Positions 8,929 through 18,282 are shown, counted from the stretch's first letter. The stretch: DNA of 64,000 nt from Enterocloster clostridioformis (GCF_020297485.1 NZ_JAIWZC010000001.1:2232001-2296000); one strand, 5' to 3'. The notes: generated by a model not told the origin, from the letters alone. Made by a program: numbers and translations.

Positions 8929-10488
8929 ATGAATCACTCATTGACCGCATCCTCCCCTGTCTCCAAGCGTCTGTCACCCAGGAAAATGGCCTTCATCACC
9001 GGGACCTTACTCCTGACCTCCACCGGGTTCATATGCAGGATACTGGGATTCTTCTATAGAATCTTCATGTCCAGGACCATCGGTGCCGAGGGACTGGGTA
9101 TTTACAATATGGTGCACCCCATATTCAGCATCTGTTTCGCTGTCTGCGCAGGCTCCATCCAGACCGCCCTGTCGCAGTACGTGGCTGCCAACCAGACCAG
9201 GGGCAAAGCCGTATTCAGGACGGGTCTGGTTATTGCCATGGGCATGTCCTTCCTCCTGGCCTGGGGCATCTATGGAAATGCCGGTTTCCTTGCAGAAAAG
9301 CTTCTGCTGGAGCCCAGATGCGCTCCCTATCTGCCGGTGATGGCTGTGTCCGTTCCCTTCGCGGCCCTCCACGCCTGTATCAACGGTTACTACTACGGCA
9401 TGCAGAAAGCCCGTGTCCCGGCCTTTTCCCAGGTGGCGGAGCAGGTCATACGCATGGGTGCCGTGTTCCTCATTGCCAGCATCTGGCTGGAATCAGGCCG
9501 CCAGATCACCGTAAGCCTGGCTGTATACGGGCACCTGATTGGCGAGATGGCATCTGCCATGTTCACCGTGTTCTGTCTCGGATTCTTTCCGCCCTGCAAA
9601 GACGGAGACTCCCGCCGCGCTCCTGCCATCCCCCTTTCCTTTGGCGCCACCGCGGCTCCCCTTATGGCCCTGGCCCTTCCCCTTATGGGAAACCGGCTGA
9701 TTTTAAATGTACTGGGAAGTGCGGAAGCCATATGGATTCCCAACAAGCTGATGAGCTCCGGCCTTACCAACTCCGAGGCCCTGTCCGTATACGGCGTCCT
9801 GACCAGCATGGCCTTGCCGTTCATTCTGTTTCCCTCCGCCATCACCAACTCCATGGCCGTGCTCCTGCTGCCCACGGTGGCCGAAGCCCAGGCCGACGGC
9901 AACGAGGCCCGTATTTCCTCCATGATATCCATGTCCCTGCGATACAGCTGCTATATGGGCGTGCTGTGCATCGGCATATTCACCATTTTTGGGAACCAGC
10001 TGGGCGTCAGCGTATTCCACGACCAAAACGCGGGTACATATATCACCATCCTGTCATGGCTGTGTCCCTTCATGTACCTGGCCACTACTATGGGCAGCAT
10101 CTTAAACGGCCTCGGCAGGACTTCATCCACCTTTTTCCAGAATGTGTCTGCCATGGTCATACGGCTGGCGTTTGTGCTCTTTGCCATTCCCAGATACGGA
10201 ATTCTGGGATACCTGTGGGGCATGCTGGTCAGTGAACTGGCTCTGGCCCTCATGAGCTTCCTTGCGGTGAAGCGTCTGGTACCCTTTTGCTGGGATACCA
10301 TCAACATGATAGTTAAGCCTGTACTCCTTCTGCTGGTCTCCATCGGCATGTACCTGGCATTTTCACAGGCCTGCGTCTGGCTTAAAGAGCTTCCCCTCTT
10401 TATCATGACAACGGTGCAGATTCTGTTCCTGAGCTTCAGCTACATGGGACTTCTGCTCCTGTTCCACAAAAAGCGGCCCCTGCCTTAG
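8929..10488 (+). CDS. spoVB: SpoVB-type MOP flippase
   Basis: This polytopic membrane protein of the MOP superfamily (519 residues) matches stage V sporulation protein B, which is linked to lipid-II or cortex-precursor export at the forespore. The typical start region is TGTLLLTSTGFICRILGFFYRIFMSRTIGAEGLGIYN, written here only in part by motif: RILGFFYRIFMSR and GAEGLGIYN. About 14 hydrophobic segments follow, along with NGYYYGMQKARVPAFSQ. The length is normal. It ends in an intrinsic terminator that overlaps the stop codon. It stands alone between a MATE remnant and the convergent GntR gene. Confidence 0.9.
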   Translation: MNHSLTASSPVSKRLSPRKMAFITGTLLLTSTGFICRILGFFYRIFMSRTIGAEGLGIYNMVHPIFSICFAVCAGSIQTALSQYVAANQTRGKAVFRTGLVIAMGMSFLLAWGIYGNAGFLAEKLLLEPRCAPYLPVMAVSVPFAALHACINGYYYGMQKARVPAFSQVAEQVIRMGAVFLIASIWLESGRQITVSLAVYGHLIGEMASAMFTVFCLGFFPPCKDGDSRRAPAIPLSFGATAAPLMALALPLMGNRLILNVLGSAEAIWIPNKLMSSGLTNSEALSVYGVLTSMALPFILFPSAITNSMAVLLLPTVAEAQADGNEARISSMISMSLRYSCYMGVLCIGIFTIFGNQLGVSVFHDQNAGTYITILSWLCPFMYLATTMGSILNGLGRTSSTFFQNVSAMVIRLAFVLFAIPRYGILGYLWGMLVSELALALMSFLAVKRLVPFCWDTINMIVKPVLLLLVSIGMYLAFSQACVWLKELPLFIMTTVQILFLSFSYMGLLLLFHKKRPLP

Positions 10489-10506
10489 AGCCAGGGACCG
10501 CTTTTT
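10468..10506. terminator. Bidirectional terminator after spoVB
   Basis: AAAAAGCGG-CCCCTG and CAGGGA-CCGCTTTTT pair around the spoVB stop codon. Five T residues follow on the plus strand and five A residues precede, so it can serve the convergent GntR gene too. Confidence 0.85.
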
Positions 10507-10539
10507 CCATCGCAAGCAGTATCTTTTTCAACGTTCTTC

Positions 10540-11265
10540 TCACGTGTTATATTTTTCCACATAATAGCTGAGGATGTCTGTCAATATATAAGACTCATAT
10601 ATCTCGAATACCGTCTCATTATCATGATACAGACAGAAGGAGGTGGCGTTGATTCTGAGCAAAGGCTGATTTTCCTCCGTCTCCAGATATCCGTAGATTT
10701 CGCTGCTCCCCACCGTGGCGTTTAAAATTTGCCGCGCCTTTGTGAAGGAGAGCTGGTAAAAGGATTTCAGCACCTCATACAGGGAGTTGCGGTTGAAGTC
10801 AAATAACTCCAGCTTGGGAAACAGCTTCTTTGGAAGAATGGAGGTATTGATACAATAGGGCCTGCCGTCCGCATAATAAATGCTCTTGATGACGTAGACC
10901 TCCTCCCTCTCCTTTAAGCCCATCCTGCGCCTTATGTCCGCGTCGGCTTCCTCCGCCTTCAGGAACAGCAGCCTTTTGGACGGCGTCTTTCCCTGGTGGA
11001 GGATGGCTTCGGTAAAGCTGTAGATGCGTGACAGTCCCTCCGACGCATGGTCCCTGACAAAGCTTCCTTTTCCCCTGATTCGGTAGAGCAGTCCCTCATG
11101 AACCAGCTCGTCTATGGCCTTTCTGACTGTAATCCTGCTCACCCCATAGGATGCGCACAGCTCATTTTCCGATGGAATGACCTGGTTGGGCCTGTATTCC
11201 ATGCTCTCGATTTTATGTATGATATCCTGCCTGATCTGCTCATATTTGGCTAATTTCTCTCTCAT
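10540..11265 (-). CDS. GntR-family regulator (HutC/UTRA type)
   Basis: This transcriptional regulator has an N-terminal winged helix (SENELCASYGVSRITVRKAIDELVHEGLL) and GKGSFV wing, followed by a UTRA ligand-binding domain from about residue 85. The ATG at 11265 (MREKLAKYEQ) has GAGG six bases upstream; upstream ATG codons lack such a site. It is the last gene of the ADP-ribosylglycohydrolase / PfkB / PnuC transcript, which makes it the probable local regulator that senses the nucleoside or its phosphate. Confidence 0.85.
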   Translation of the reverse strand: MREKLAKYEQIRQDIIHKIESMEYRPNQVIPSENELCASYGVSRITVRKAIDELVHEGLLYRIRGKGSFVRDHASEGLSRIYSFTEAILHQGKTPSKRLLFLKAEEADADIRRRMGLKEREEVYVIKSIYYADGRPYCINTSILPKKLFPKLELFDFNRNSLYEVLKSFYQLSFTKARQILNATVGSSEIYGYLETEENQPLLRINATSFCLYHDNETVFEIYESYILTDILSYYVEKYNT

Positions 11266-11350
11266 AATAACCTCAATCCGCACTTTTTCTGTTTTTATCA
11301 TTATATACTGAGAGAGACATTCTTTCAACTTATTGAAGAGAGAAAAGGGG

Positions 11351-12037
11351 TTACTTCGCTGTTTTCTGCGATATTTTCCTCCAGTTCATATACCCATAGA
11401 GGGAATTCAGCAGATTCACTGTCTTCATCACAATGATGAGCAGGGCCGTGGTGTCCCCTGATACAAACACCATAATCCACATGATGATGGACAGCGCGTT
11501 GACAATGACCCACATAAGCCACTGCTCGGAATAACGGAGCAAATAGAGCATACTGGCTATGACGGAAACCACTGTGGTCAGTGAATCCATAAATACAAAG
11601 GAACCTCCCATGTATTTTAACAGTTCTGAATATCCCCATACTCCCGCGGCCGTGGCCGCCGCCACCCCTGCCATAAGCTTAGGCGTCATGGTGCGGAACC
11701 GGACCTCGCCGTCGCTGGTTGCGTTCCTATTCCACAGATAGATGGCAGTGGCGCTGACCGGAATGCTGTAGAGAACATTGTACATTACCTCGCCGTACAG
11801 CGGGATTCCCAGGCACTGGTACGCGTACAGGGCGCTGTTGATGATGGCAAAGTAAAGCCCTGCCACCTTGCCCTTGGCTCCCAGAACCAGGTTCAGGCTG
11901 CCTGTAAGGCTTAAGACCAGCATGAACGGCGTATCCCCGTTGATAAACCATATAACGGTCATAAGCGAGCACACAAAAACCAGCCAGACTTTTTCAAATA
12001 TACTCCAATCACGAAAGAACTCTTTTATCTTATTCAT
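11351..12037 (-). CDS. pnuC: PnuC-type nicotinamide riboside transporter
   Basis: This integral membrane protein (228 residues, about seven hydrophobic segments) belongs to the PnuC family, facilitators for nicotinamide riboside or related vitamins. The family-like features are FRDWSIFEKVWL at the N-terminus, NLVLGAKGKVAGLYF, and the EQWLMWVIVNALSIIMW helix. PnuC depends on a cytosolic kinase to trap its substrate, and a PfkB kinase gene starts only 26 bp upstream in the same transcript. No thiamine or riboflavin riboswitch precedes it, so nicotinamide riboside rather than another vitamin is the simplest guess. Confidence 0.9.
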   Translation of the reverse strand: MNKIKEFFRDWSIFEKVWLVFVCSLMTVIWFINGDTPFMLVLSLTGSLNLVLGAKGKVAGLYFAIINSALYAYQCLGIPLYGEVMYNVLYSIPVSATAIYLWNRNATSDGEVRFRTMTPKLMAGVAAATAAGVWGYSELLKYMGGSFVFMDSLTTVVSVIASMLYLLRYSEQWLMWVIVNALSIIMWIMVFVSGDTTALLIIVMKTVNLLNSLYGYMNWRKISQKTAK

Positions 12038-12063
12038 ATAAACTTCCCCTCCACATTCGTATG

Positions 12064-12996
12064 TTATATGCAGCCATTCAGGATATAGGACGCAAAATCC
12101 TGCTGTTCAAACATTTCCCTGATCATCACCGGCCCCTGGATGCTTACGATTTCCGATGCCACCCGGTTAGCCAGTCTCACACATTGCTCCGTATCCAGCC
12201 CCTTGGAATACCCCGCAATCATGGCTGCCACGTGGCTGTCTCCCGCCCCTATGGTATCCTTTACCCGGGTCTTACAGGCAGGAACCGTCTTTATCCTGCT
12301 GCCGTCATAATACATGGTGCCGGAAGCCCCCATGGTGACCACCACAAGGTTATGGTTCAGGCCGTGCAGATACCTCAGGCAGCCCTCCACAGACGGCTGC
12401 TTCGTGTAATCAAAGGCTTCCTTCTCATTGAGATGGAGAATGGGCTCCACTGAAAGGATGCGCTCCATCACATCCCCGTCAATGTCGGTTATGACAGGCC
12501 CCGGAGCAAAGAAAACGCGTTTTTCCTTCATCCTGTCCTTCGCGCCCTCCATCCAGCCGGATATGACCCTGCCGCTGTTACCGCACACCTGGTATCCGGC
12601 CACATAGATGCTGTCATAGACATCCTGGGACAGCTGTTCAAACCAGGAGGGCCTAAAGCACCCTTCCGCGCCCTTGACCGTGATGAATGTGCGCTCCCCA
12701 TCCTCCTCCACCAGACACAGGCAGTAACCATTGTCCGACTCTTCTTCCCTGATAAGGATGGGGTATCCCAGTTTTTCCAGATCGCCTGCAATCATATTCC
12801 CGTACATGCCCCTTCCCACAGGCACGAAAAGGTCGTGGTCCGCGTCAAAGCCCCGCAGCGTACCGGCCACGTTGTAGGCACATCCCCCCACAGCTGACAC
12901 GGTTTCACTGCACAGAATGTCCTCCCCGCTTTTAGGCAGGCGCTTTATCTTCATGATAATATCAATGATGGCTGCACCTATCACAAGGGTTTTCAT
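12064..12996 (-). CDS. PfkB-family sugar/nucleoside kinase
   Basis: This is a ribokinase-fold kinase of 310 residues. The N-terminal VIGAAIIDIIMKIKRLPKSGED, the GGCAYNVAGTL glycine motif and the C-terminal anion-hole/catalytic motif DTIGAGDSHVA are present. PfkB members phosphorylate ribose, nucleosides or pseudouridine; the exact substrate cannot be read from sequence. Its position between an ADP-ribosylglycohydrolase (overlap 4 bp) and PnuC suggests a ribosyl compound from NAD turnover, with the kinase trapping what PnuC lets in or what the hydrolase releases. Confidence 0.85.
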   Translation of the reverse strand: MKTLVIGAAIIDIIMKIKRLPKSGEDILCSETVSAVGGCAYNVAGTLRGFDADHDLFVPVGRGMYGNMIAGDLEKLGYPILIREEESDNGYCLCLVEEDGERTFITVKGAEGCFRPSWFEQLSQDVYDSIYVAGYQVCGNSGRVISGWMEGAKDRMKEKRVFFAPGPVITDIDGDVMERILSVEPILHLNEKEAFDYTKQPSVEGCLRYLHGLNHNLVVVTMGASGTMYYDGSRIKTVPACKTRVKDTIGAGDSHVAAMIAGYSKGLDTEQCVRLANRVASEIVSIQGPVMIREMFEQQDFASYILNGCI

Positions 12997-13988
12997 GCAA
13001 GTCTCTCCCTTCCTTTTTCCAGTATCTGTATGTAATGGTCAAAGTCAGCGTCATTCTGCTGCCTCAGGGTTTCAATGTATTCCTGTTTTATCTGTCCAAG
13101 CCCTGTAAATGCCCCGCAGACAGCAGTTGCCATGGCTCCAATGGTGTCTGTGTCGCCTGCCATGTTGGCGCAGAGCAGGCAGGACCGGTTGGGGTCCTGG
13201 GCAAAGTATGCCACGGACAGGGCTGCCGGCACGGACTCAATAATCCCCACCCCGGCGCCTACCACATCGTAGAGCCTGCGGATGAACCCCTCATCATCCC
13301 CCCTGTGGGCTTTGGCAATGTCCAGGCCGATCTTCAAGCGCTCTCCCAGCTTTGGACTGAAGGTCTCGCAGCCCATGCCGTAACCAATCTCCTCAATCCC
13401 AAACACATCCTCCATGACCTCATCAAAGCCATCCTTCACCATGGCCGAGCTCACTGCCTCCGCAATCATGGCCGCACCGGCTATGGTCACATCGCTGGTA
13501 TGCGTGGCTCTTGATACCTGGTACACATACCTGGCAATGTCCTCCTTCTGTTCCGGCCTGAACAGGCAGCCGATGGGGGCAATCCTCATGGCGCTTCCGT
13601 TGGACAGTGCCTTGTCCGTAATCCTGGAATCCTGGATGTTGTCCCTGAAATTCGCCAGAGCCACCTTGGAGGTGGGGCCCAGGATATTGTTCTCAAAGGC
13701 ATTCTCCTTTTCAGCCCAGGCTAACATCCTAAGGGCAATGTCCCTTGTGTCCGGTTCATAGTCAGTGGACGCAATGGAGTCCAGCAGAACCAGAGCCTGG
13801 CCCGTATCATCGGTGAACTGTCCCTTCTTATAATTAAAAGCCACATCATTCTCAGCCGGTCCGTCTAAAAATCCCTCAATCCGTCCGAAAAAGGCTTTCA
13901 CTCTCTTTCTCCCCCACAACTCCGCAGGCATGCCCATGGCGTCGCCCAGAGCCATCCCGAAAAGGGCTCCGGCAATTTTGTCTCTCAT
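12993..13988 (-). CDS. ADP-ribosylglycohydrolase family protein
   Basis: This DraG/ARH-fold hydrolase would remove ADP-ribose from a protein, nucleic acid or small molecule. Metal-coordinating acidic motifs are visible: GDAMGMPAE near the N-terminus, GQFTDDTGQALVLL around residue 60, and MAGDTDTIGAMATAVCGA near residue 290. The ATG at 13988 (MRDKIAGALFG) has AGGAGG seven bases upstream. It is the first gene of the operon, overlaps the kinase gene by 4 bp, and sits behind a near-perfect sigma-A promoter. Confidence 0.93.
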   Translation of the reverse strand: MRDKIAGALFGMALGDAMGMPAELWGRKRVKAFFGRIEGFLDGPAENDVAFNYKKGQFTDDTGQALVLLDSIASTDYEPDTRDIALRMLAWAEKENAFENNILGPTSKVALANFRDNIQDSRITDKALSNGSAMRIAPIGCLFRPEQKEDIARYVYQVSRATHTSDVTIAGAAMIAEAVSSAMVKDGFDEVMEDVFGIEEIGYGMGCETFSPKLGERLKIGLDIAKAHRGDDEGFIRRLYDVVGAGVGIIESVPAALSVAYFAQDPNRSCLLCANMAGDTDTIGAMATAVCGAFTGLGQIKQEYIETLRQQNDADFDHYIQILEKGRERLA

Positions 13989-14060
13989 ACTGTTACCTCC
14001 TGGCAAGATTATTATTACATATTATTACATATTGTCATTACAGCTTGTATTATTATCTGC

Positions 14061-14089
14061 ATTATAGTATCATCTGACATTCCTGTCAA
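14061..14089 (-). promoter_or_regulatory. Consensus promoter of the ADP-ribosylglycohydrolase operon
   Basis: Minus-strand TTGACA (14089-14084) and TATAAT (14066-14061) with a 17-bp spacer match the sigma-A consensus exactly. TGACA-GGAA-TGTCA, a small inverted repeat, overlaps the -35 box and could be an operator for the downstream GntR protein. The remaining leader to 13989 is AT-rich with ATATTATTAC repeated; the rest of the gap up to 14316 shows no further feature I can support. Confidence 0.85.
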
Positions 14090-14316
14090 TATAAAAATAC
14101 ATATTTATGCACATGGTCACAAAATCCCAATATTCCACCACTTTATCGCACTTGTTTTTATGTATTTTGTATAATCACGACAGGTTCCGTTCCTGTCTCT
14201 CCGGCAGGATTCATTTTTCGGCTTTTTGCCATCCGTCCATCTGGTTGACTTTCCCAATGTTTCGAGATATAGTATTTAAATGGCTATTTTTGAAATACGA
14301 AAGGATTGTGAATTAT

Positions 14317-15696
14317 ATGGAGAAGAACAAAGAAGCAAAAGAGGTGGACCTGGGCACGGGAAGCGTGGGAAAACTTCTTTTTCAGTTGGCTCTGCCGGCC
14401 ATTACAGCCCAAATCATCAACGTGCTGTATAACATGGTGGACCGTATGTATATCGGCCATCTGCCCGGCGAAGGCGCCCATGCGCTTACAGGCGTGGGCG
14501 TCACCTTCCCGGTTATCATGGCGATTTCCGCCTTTGCTGCCCTGGTAAGCATGGGCGGCGCTCCCAGGGCATCCATTATGCTGGGCAAGGGCAGAAAGGA
14601 AGAAGCAGAAAACATCCTGGGCAACTGTACCACTGCTCTTATAACCGTGGCCGTTGTCCTGACTGCTTTCTTCCTCATCTTCGGCCGCAGCATCCTGCTG
14701 ATGTTCGGAGCCAGCGGCAATACCATAGAGTATGGGTGGGCTTACATGCAGATTTATTCCCTGGGAACCATTTTCGTACAGCTGGCTCTGGGACTCAACG
14801 CCTTCATCAATGCCCAGGGATATGCCAAGACAGGCATGTACACCGTGCTCATCGGAGCCATATGCAACATCATCCTGGACCCTATTCTCATGTTTGTGTT
14901 CCATATGGGCGTGCGGGGCGCTGCCCTGGCAACCATCATCTCCCAGGGAATTTCCGCTGTCTGGGTTGTCCTGTTCCTCATATCAAATAAGAGTTACCTG
15001 AAAATACGCGCCTGTTACATGCGGCCTAAAAGGGAAATCCTCATGCCGGCCATTGCGCTGGGCGCTGCCCCCTTTGTCATGCAGTTCACGGAAAGCATCC
15101 TGAACATCTGTTTTAACACCTCCCTCCTAAAGTACGGAGGCGATGTGGCAGTGGGGGCCATGACCATCATGGGAAGCGTGATGCAGTTCTCCCTCCTGCC
15201 CCTTCAGGGACTGACCCAAGGCGCACAACCTATTATCAGCTTTAACTACGGCGCCAAAAAGCTGGACCGCGTAAGCAGGACCTTCCGGCTGCTTCTGACC
15301 TCATGTTTGACCTACTCCACCGCCCTCTGGGCCGTGGCCATGTTCGCGCCCATGGTATATATCCGCATCTTTACCCACGACGCCGCCCTGACAGACTTCA
15401 GCGAGTGGTCTATCCGCATCTATATGGCCGCGTCCCTGCTCTTCGGAGCCCAGCTGGCATGCCAGCAGACCTTTATCGCTATCGGCGACAGCAAGACCTC
15501 CCTGTTTCTGGCCCTGCTTCGCAAGGTCATCCTGCTGATACCGTTGATTTACATTCTGCCTAACATCTTTGAAAATAAGGTGTTTGCCGTGTTCGTGGCA
15601 GAACCCATTGCCGATACCATAGCAGTGTGCACCACGGTAACACTGTTCATTCTTACCTTCCGGAAAATGAAGCGGAAGTTGGGAGCTCATGCCTGA
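14317..15696 (+). CDS. MATE-family efflux transporter
   Basis: This is an intact MATE exporter of about 460 residues with twelve hydrophobic segments, using a Na+ or H+ gradient to expel cationic compounds. Family features include KLLFQLALPAITAQIINVLYN, MVDRMYIGH, DPILMFVFHMGVRGAALAT and LTQGAQPIISFNYGA. I choose the ATG at 14317 (MEKNKEAKEV) with AAAGGA upstream; the frame is open for 70 codons before it, but that stretch is AT-rich and lacks MATE character. The gene is alone on its strand here. Confidence 0.92.
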   Translation: MEKNKEAKEVDLGTGSVGKLLFQLALPAITAQIINVLYNMVDRMYIGHLPGEGAHALTGVGVTFPVIMAISAFAALVSMGGAPRASIMLGKGRKEEAENILGNCTTALITVAVVLTAFFLIFGRSILLMFGASGNTIEYGWAYMQIYSLGTIFVQLALGLNAFINAQGYAKTGMYTVLIGAICNIILDPILMFVFHMGVRGAALATIISQGISAVWVVLFLISNKSYLKIRACYMRPKREILMPAIALGAAPFVMQFTESILNICFNTSLLKYGGDVAVGAMTIMGSVMQFSLLPLQGLTQGAQPIISFNYGAKKLDRVSRTFRLLLTSCLTYSTALWAVAMFAPMVYIRIFTHDAALTDFSEWSIRIYMAASLLFGAQLACQQTFIAIGDSKTSLFLALLRKVILLIPLIYILPNIFENKVFAVFVAEPIADTIAVCTTVTLFILTFRKMKRKLGAHA

Positions 15697-15734
15697 CTCT
15701 ATCCGAGCCCGATGATCGGAAAGCAATATCCCAA

Positions 15735-15783
15735 ACATAGAACACCCCAAAGCCTTTCTTATCAGCTTTGGGGTGTTCTATGT
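15735..15783. terminator. Long perfect hairpin between convergent genes
   Basis: ACATAGAACACCCCAAAGC and its exact complement flank an 11-base loop, giving a 19-bp perfect stem. It lies between the convergent MATE and sugar-isomerase genes, where a bidirectional terminator is expected, but no T-run follows on either strand. Confidence 0.55.
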
Positions 15784-15885
15784 ATTGGATTTCCACTGAC
15801 CTCACTTCTCTTTTAACCGGCTTGTCAGCTCTTTTAGCCGGTTTCACGGCCTATTGTTCCGGACAGACTGCCCGCATACCGCCCT

Positions 15886-16737
15886 CTACACCCGGTCGTA
15901 AATCTGCTGAAGGAACTTCACATCCTCATGATAACGCTCCCTGCCGGAATTCTCCAGCAGCATGGCAATATGGGGCTTTCTCTCCTTAACATGCTTCATA
16001 AGGGGTTCATACCGGAAAAGACCGTCACCCACATGTCGGAACAGCTGTTCCTGACCGTCAAAGACAAAATCCTTCACATGAAGGGCCCCTATGCGGTCGC
16101 CGTAATATGCAAAGGCCCTGTCAATGACTTGCTTCTGGGCCTCCGGCTCCACCTGATAGGGGTGGATCAGGTTCACGGCGTCCAGTATCACCTCCACATT
16201 GGGGGAATCAATGTCCTCCAGAAACCGCTTCATCCTGGCAGGGCTGTACAGCGTGTGGTTAAATACGCCCTCCACCCCCACGATAACGCCCAGTTTCTCG
16301 GCCGCAGCCACGATCTCCCTCATACTCTTAAGAAGCAGCCGGTAAGCGTCCTCCGTATAGGATTCCTCTGTGACCCTAAAATCCGGGTCCAGGCGTCCGG
16401 TCTCTGTTCCCACCATATCAGCCCCTATGATTCTGGCATATTTCATGTGTTCGATGAAACGCGCCACCTCTGCCTGGCGCCTGGATTCAATGGGGTTTGT
16501 GGGATTAATGTAGCAGCCCAGCACAGCCACATGGATTTGGTTCTTCTCCAGCTCCCTGGCAATGGTCCGGGCAAATCCGGAGCTGTAATGGCCTGTGGTA
16601 AAATCGTAATCGCTGATGGACTTTCCAAATGCCAGCTGGATCTGGCGGATATCATGTTCCCTCACCTGGGCAAACAGCTTTTCCATTTCCATCTTTGGAC
16701 ATAAATCATGGCATCTCATGCCTGTATTCAGTTTCAT
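15886..16737 (-). CDS. Sugar phosphate isomerase/epimerase (TIM barrel)
   Basis: This belongs to the xylose-isomerase-like / AP-endonuclease-2 TIM-barrel family (283 residues), whose members isomerise or epimerise sugars with a divalent metal. Typical elements are AVLGCYINPTNP, the metal-ligand strand GVEGVFNHTLYSP, VILDAVNLIHP, IGALHVKDF and the final AMLLENSGRERYHED. The start has GGAG eight bases upstream. It lies 32 bp after the oxidoreductase gene on the same strand, so cotranscription is likely. The substrate is unknown. Confidence 0.85.
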   Translation of the reverse strand: MKLNTGMRCHDLCPKMEMEKLFAQVREHDIRQIQLAFGKSISDYDFTTGHYSSGFARTIARELEKNQIHVAVLGCYINPTNPIESRRQAEVARFIEHMKYARIIGADMVGTETGRLDPDFRVTEESYTEDAYRLLLKSMREIVAAAEKLGVIVGVEGVFNHTLYSPARMKRFLEDIDSPNVEVILDAVNLIHPYQVEPEAQKQVIDRAFAYYGDRIGALHVKDFVFDGQEQLFRHVGDGLFRYEPLMKHVKERKPHIAMLLENSGRERYHEDVKFLQQIYDRV

Positions 16738-16769
16738 GGACCCTTCTCCTTTGCAAACGTTTTCAATCC

Positions 16770-18053
16770 CTATTTTACCACGGCTATTCCCGGCCGGCCA
16801 GTCCTTTTTTCGTCTTTTTTATTTTTTTCTTTCATATCTTTTTTCTTCATATAGGCATCCATGGCATCTGCAACCGTCTTGGAATAGGCCACTGCCTCCA
16901 CCACTGTCTTGGCTCCCAGAACCACATCGCCGGAGGCAAAGATTCCCTCCACCGTTGTCTCCCCCTGTTCGTCCGTCTCCAAAAGGCCGTTTCTGGTGGC
17001 CTTCAGCCCCTCTGTGGTATTGACCAGCTTGCTCTTTGGCCCCTGGCTTATGGAGATAATAACAGAATCAGCGTAAACCTGCTCTTTTTCATCGGAAACC
17101 CCTGCCGCATTGCCTTCCTCATCATACAGAATCTGCTGGAATACAGGCCCGTTGTCATTGATTTCCACAACATTCCTGTTAAACTCGAATTTAGCTCCGT
17201 CCAGCATGGCGTACTGTGTCTCGTGAAGGCTGGCGTCCGAGTGGTTCCCTCTGGCATAGAGGGTCACATGGTGGGAACCCTTTCGGATGACGGTCCTGGC
17301 CACGTCCATAGCGGAATTGCCCACTCCGATAACAGCCACCCTGTCTCCCAGGTCGTAGGCATCCGGATTGGCCAGGTAATCAATGGCAAAATGCACATTT
17401 CCCAGGGATTCTCCCTTGATTCCCAGCTTCTTTGGACGCCATACACCGGTGCCGATGAAGATGCTCTCATATCCGTCCCGGAACAGGTCCTTGATTTCCA
17501 GGGCTCCCCCTATGGTGGTATTGGGACGAATCCTGATTCCCATGGACAGAAGCTTTTTCTTATAGCGCTCCAAAATTGCCTTTGGCAGACGGAATTCCGG
17601 TATGCCGTACTGCAATACGCCGCCAATCTTGTCCCTGGAGTCAAAGATGGTCACACTGTACCCTTTCTGTGTCAGCAGAATGGCAATTGTGATTCCCGCG
17701 GGCCCCGCTCCGATGACAGCCACCTTTTTCCCGTTCTTTGGCTGGCACCGGACGTCAATACGCTCCAGGCATGTGTCTGATATATAATTCTCTATGCTGC
17801 TCACATGGACCGGCTGTCCCTTTCTTCCCAGGACACAGTGGCCCTCACACTGCCGCTCATGATTGCATACCAGGGAACACACCAGTGACATGGGGTTGTT
17901 GGAAAACAGCATGGCTCCCGCCTCCTCCAGTCCCCCCTCTTTCAGGGCCTTGATCATCGTGGGTATGGGGGTGTGGATTGGGCATCCCTGCTGACACATG
18001 GGTTTCTTACACTGCAGGCAACGGTTGGCCTCGTCGATTACATGAACTGCCAT
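16770..18053 (-). CDS. GltD-like NAD(P)-dependent oxidoreductase
   Basis: This protein of 427 residues resembles the glutamate synthase small subunit, a flavoprotein that moves electrons from NAD(P)H. N-terminal cysteines for 4Fe-4S clusters are in RCLQCKKPMCQQGCP and CSLVCNHERQCEGHC. FAD binding is at VIGAGPAGITIA, the second dinucleotide fold at VIGVGNSAMDVA, and the late FAD motif in FASGDVVLGAKTVVEAV. The ATG at 18053 has AGGAGG nine bases before it. No large glutamate synthase subunit is nearby, so the partner is open; stand-alone copies are common in clostridia. A basic lysine-rich tail follows the last domain. Confidence 0.88.
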   Translation of the reverse strand: MAVHVIDEANRCLQCKKPMCQQGCPIHTPIPTMIKALKEGGLEEAGAMLFSNNPMSLVCSLVCNHERQCEGHCVLGRKGQPVHVSSIENYISDTCLERIDVRCQPKNGKKVAVIGAGPAGITIAILLTQKGYSVTIFDSRDKIGGVLQYGIPEFRLPKAILERYKKKLLSMGIRIRPNTTIGGALEIKDLFRDGYESIFIGTGVWRPKKLGIKGESLGNVHFAIDYLANPDAYDLGDRVAVIGVGNSAMDVARTVIRKGSHHVTLYARGNHSDASLHETQYAMLDGAKFEFNRNVVEINDNGPVFQQILYDEEGNAAGVSDEKEQVYADSVIISISQGPKSKLVNTTEGLKATRNGLLETDEQGETTVEGIFASGDVVLGAKTVVEAVAYSKTVADAMDAYMKKKDMKEKNKKDEKRTGRPGIAVVK

Positions 18054-18225
18054 GGCATGATTCCTCCTTTAAACTGCTCTCATCTCTTTTTGCAGCCCCA
18101 ATCATAGCACAGCCGTCCGGGCGAAGCAACAGCGCCGGTGTACTTTTTGCGAAACAGCCCGTCGCAAAATTAACGGAGCAGACCGGCAATTCTCAGAGGC
18201 GGTTCCGGCCCGCGCAGATCCCCTC

Positions 18226-18282
18226 ACAGCAAAATGCCCCCGGGGCAGGTTTCTTACCTGAATCCCGAGGGCATTTTGCTGT
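18226..18282. terminator. Long hairpin downstream of the folate transporter gene
   Basis: ACAGCAAAATGCCC pairs with GGGCATTTTGCTGT, and an inner AGGT/ACCT stem continues the helix with a small bulge. It lies about 90 bp past the end of the FolT gene on its strand and 170 bp upstream of the GltD-like gene. No strong T-run is present. Confidence 0.55.

Noticed and set aside
16629..17780. Plus-strand open frame of 383 codons
   Set aside because: Antisense to the GltD-like oxidoreductase with clear FAD and Fe-S motifs; no family resemblance of its own.
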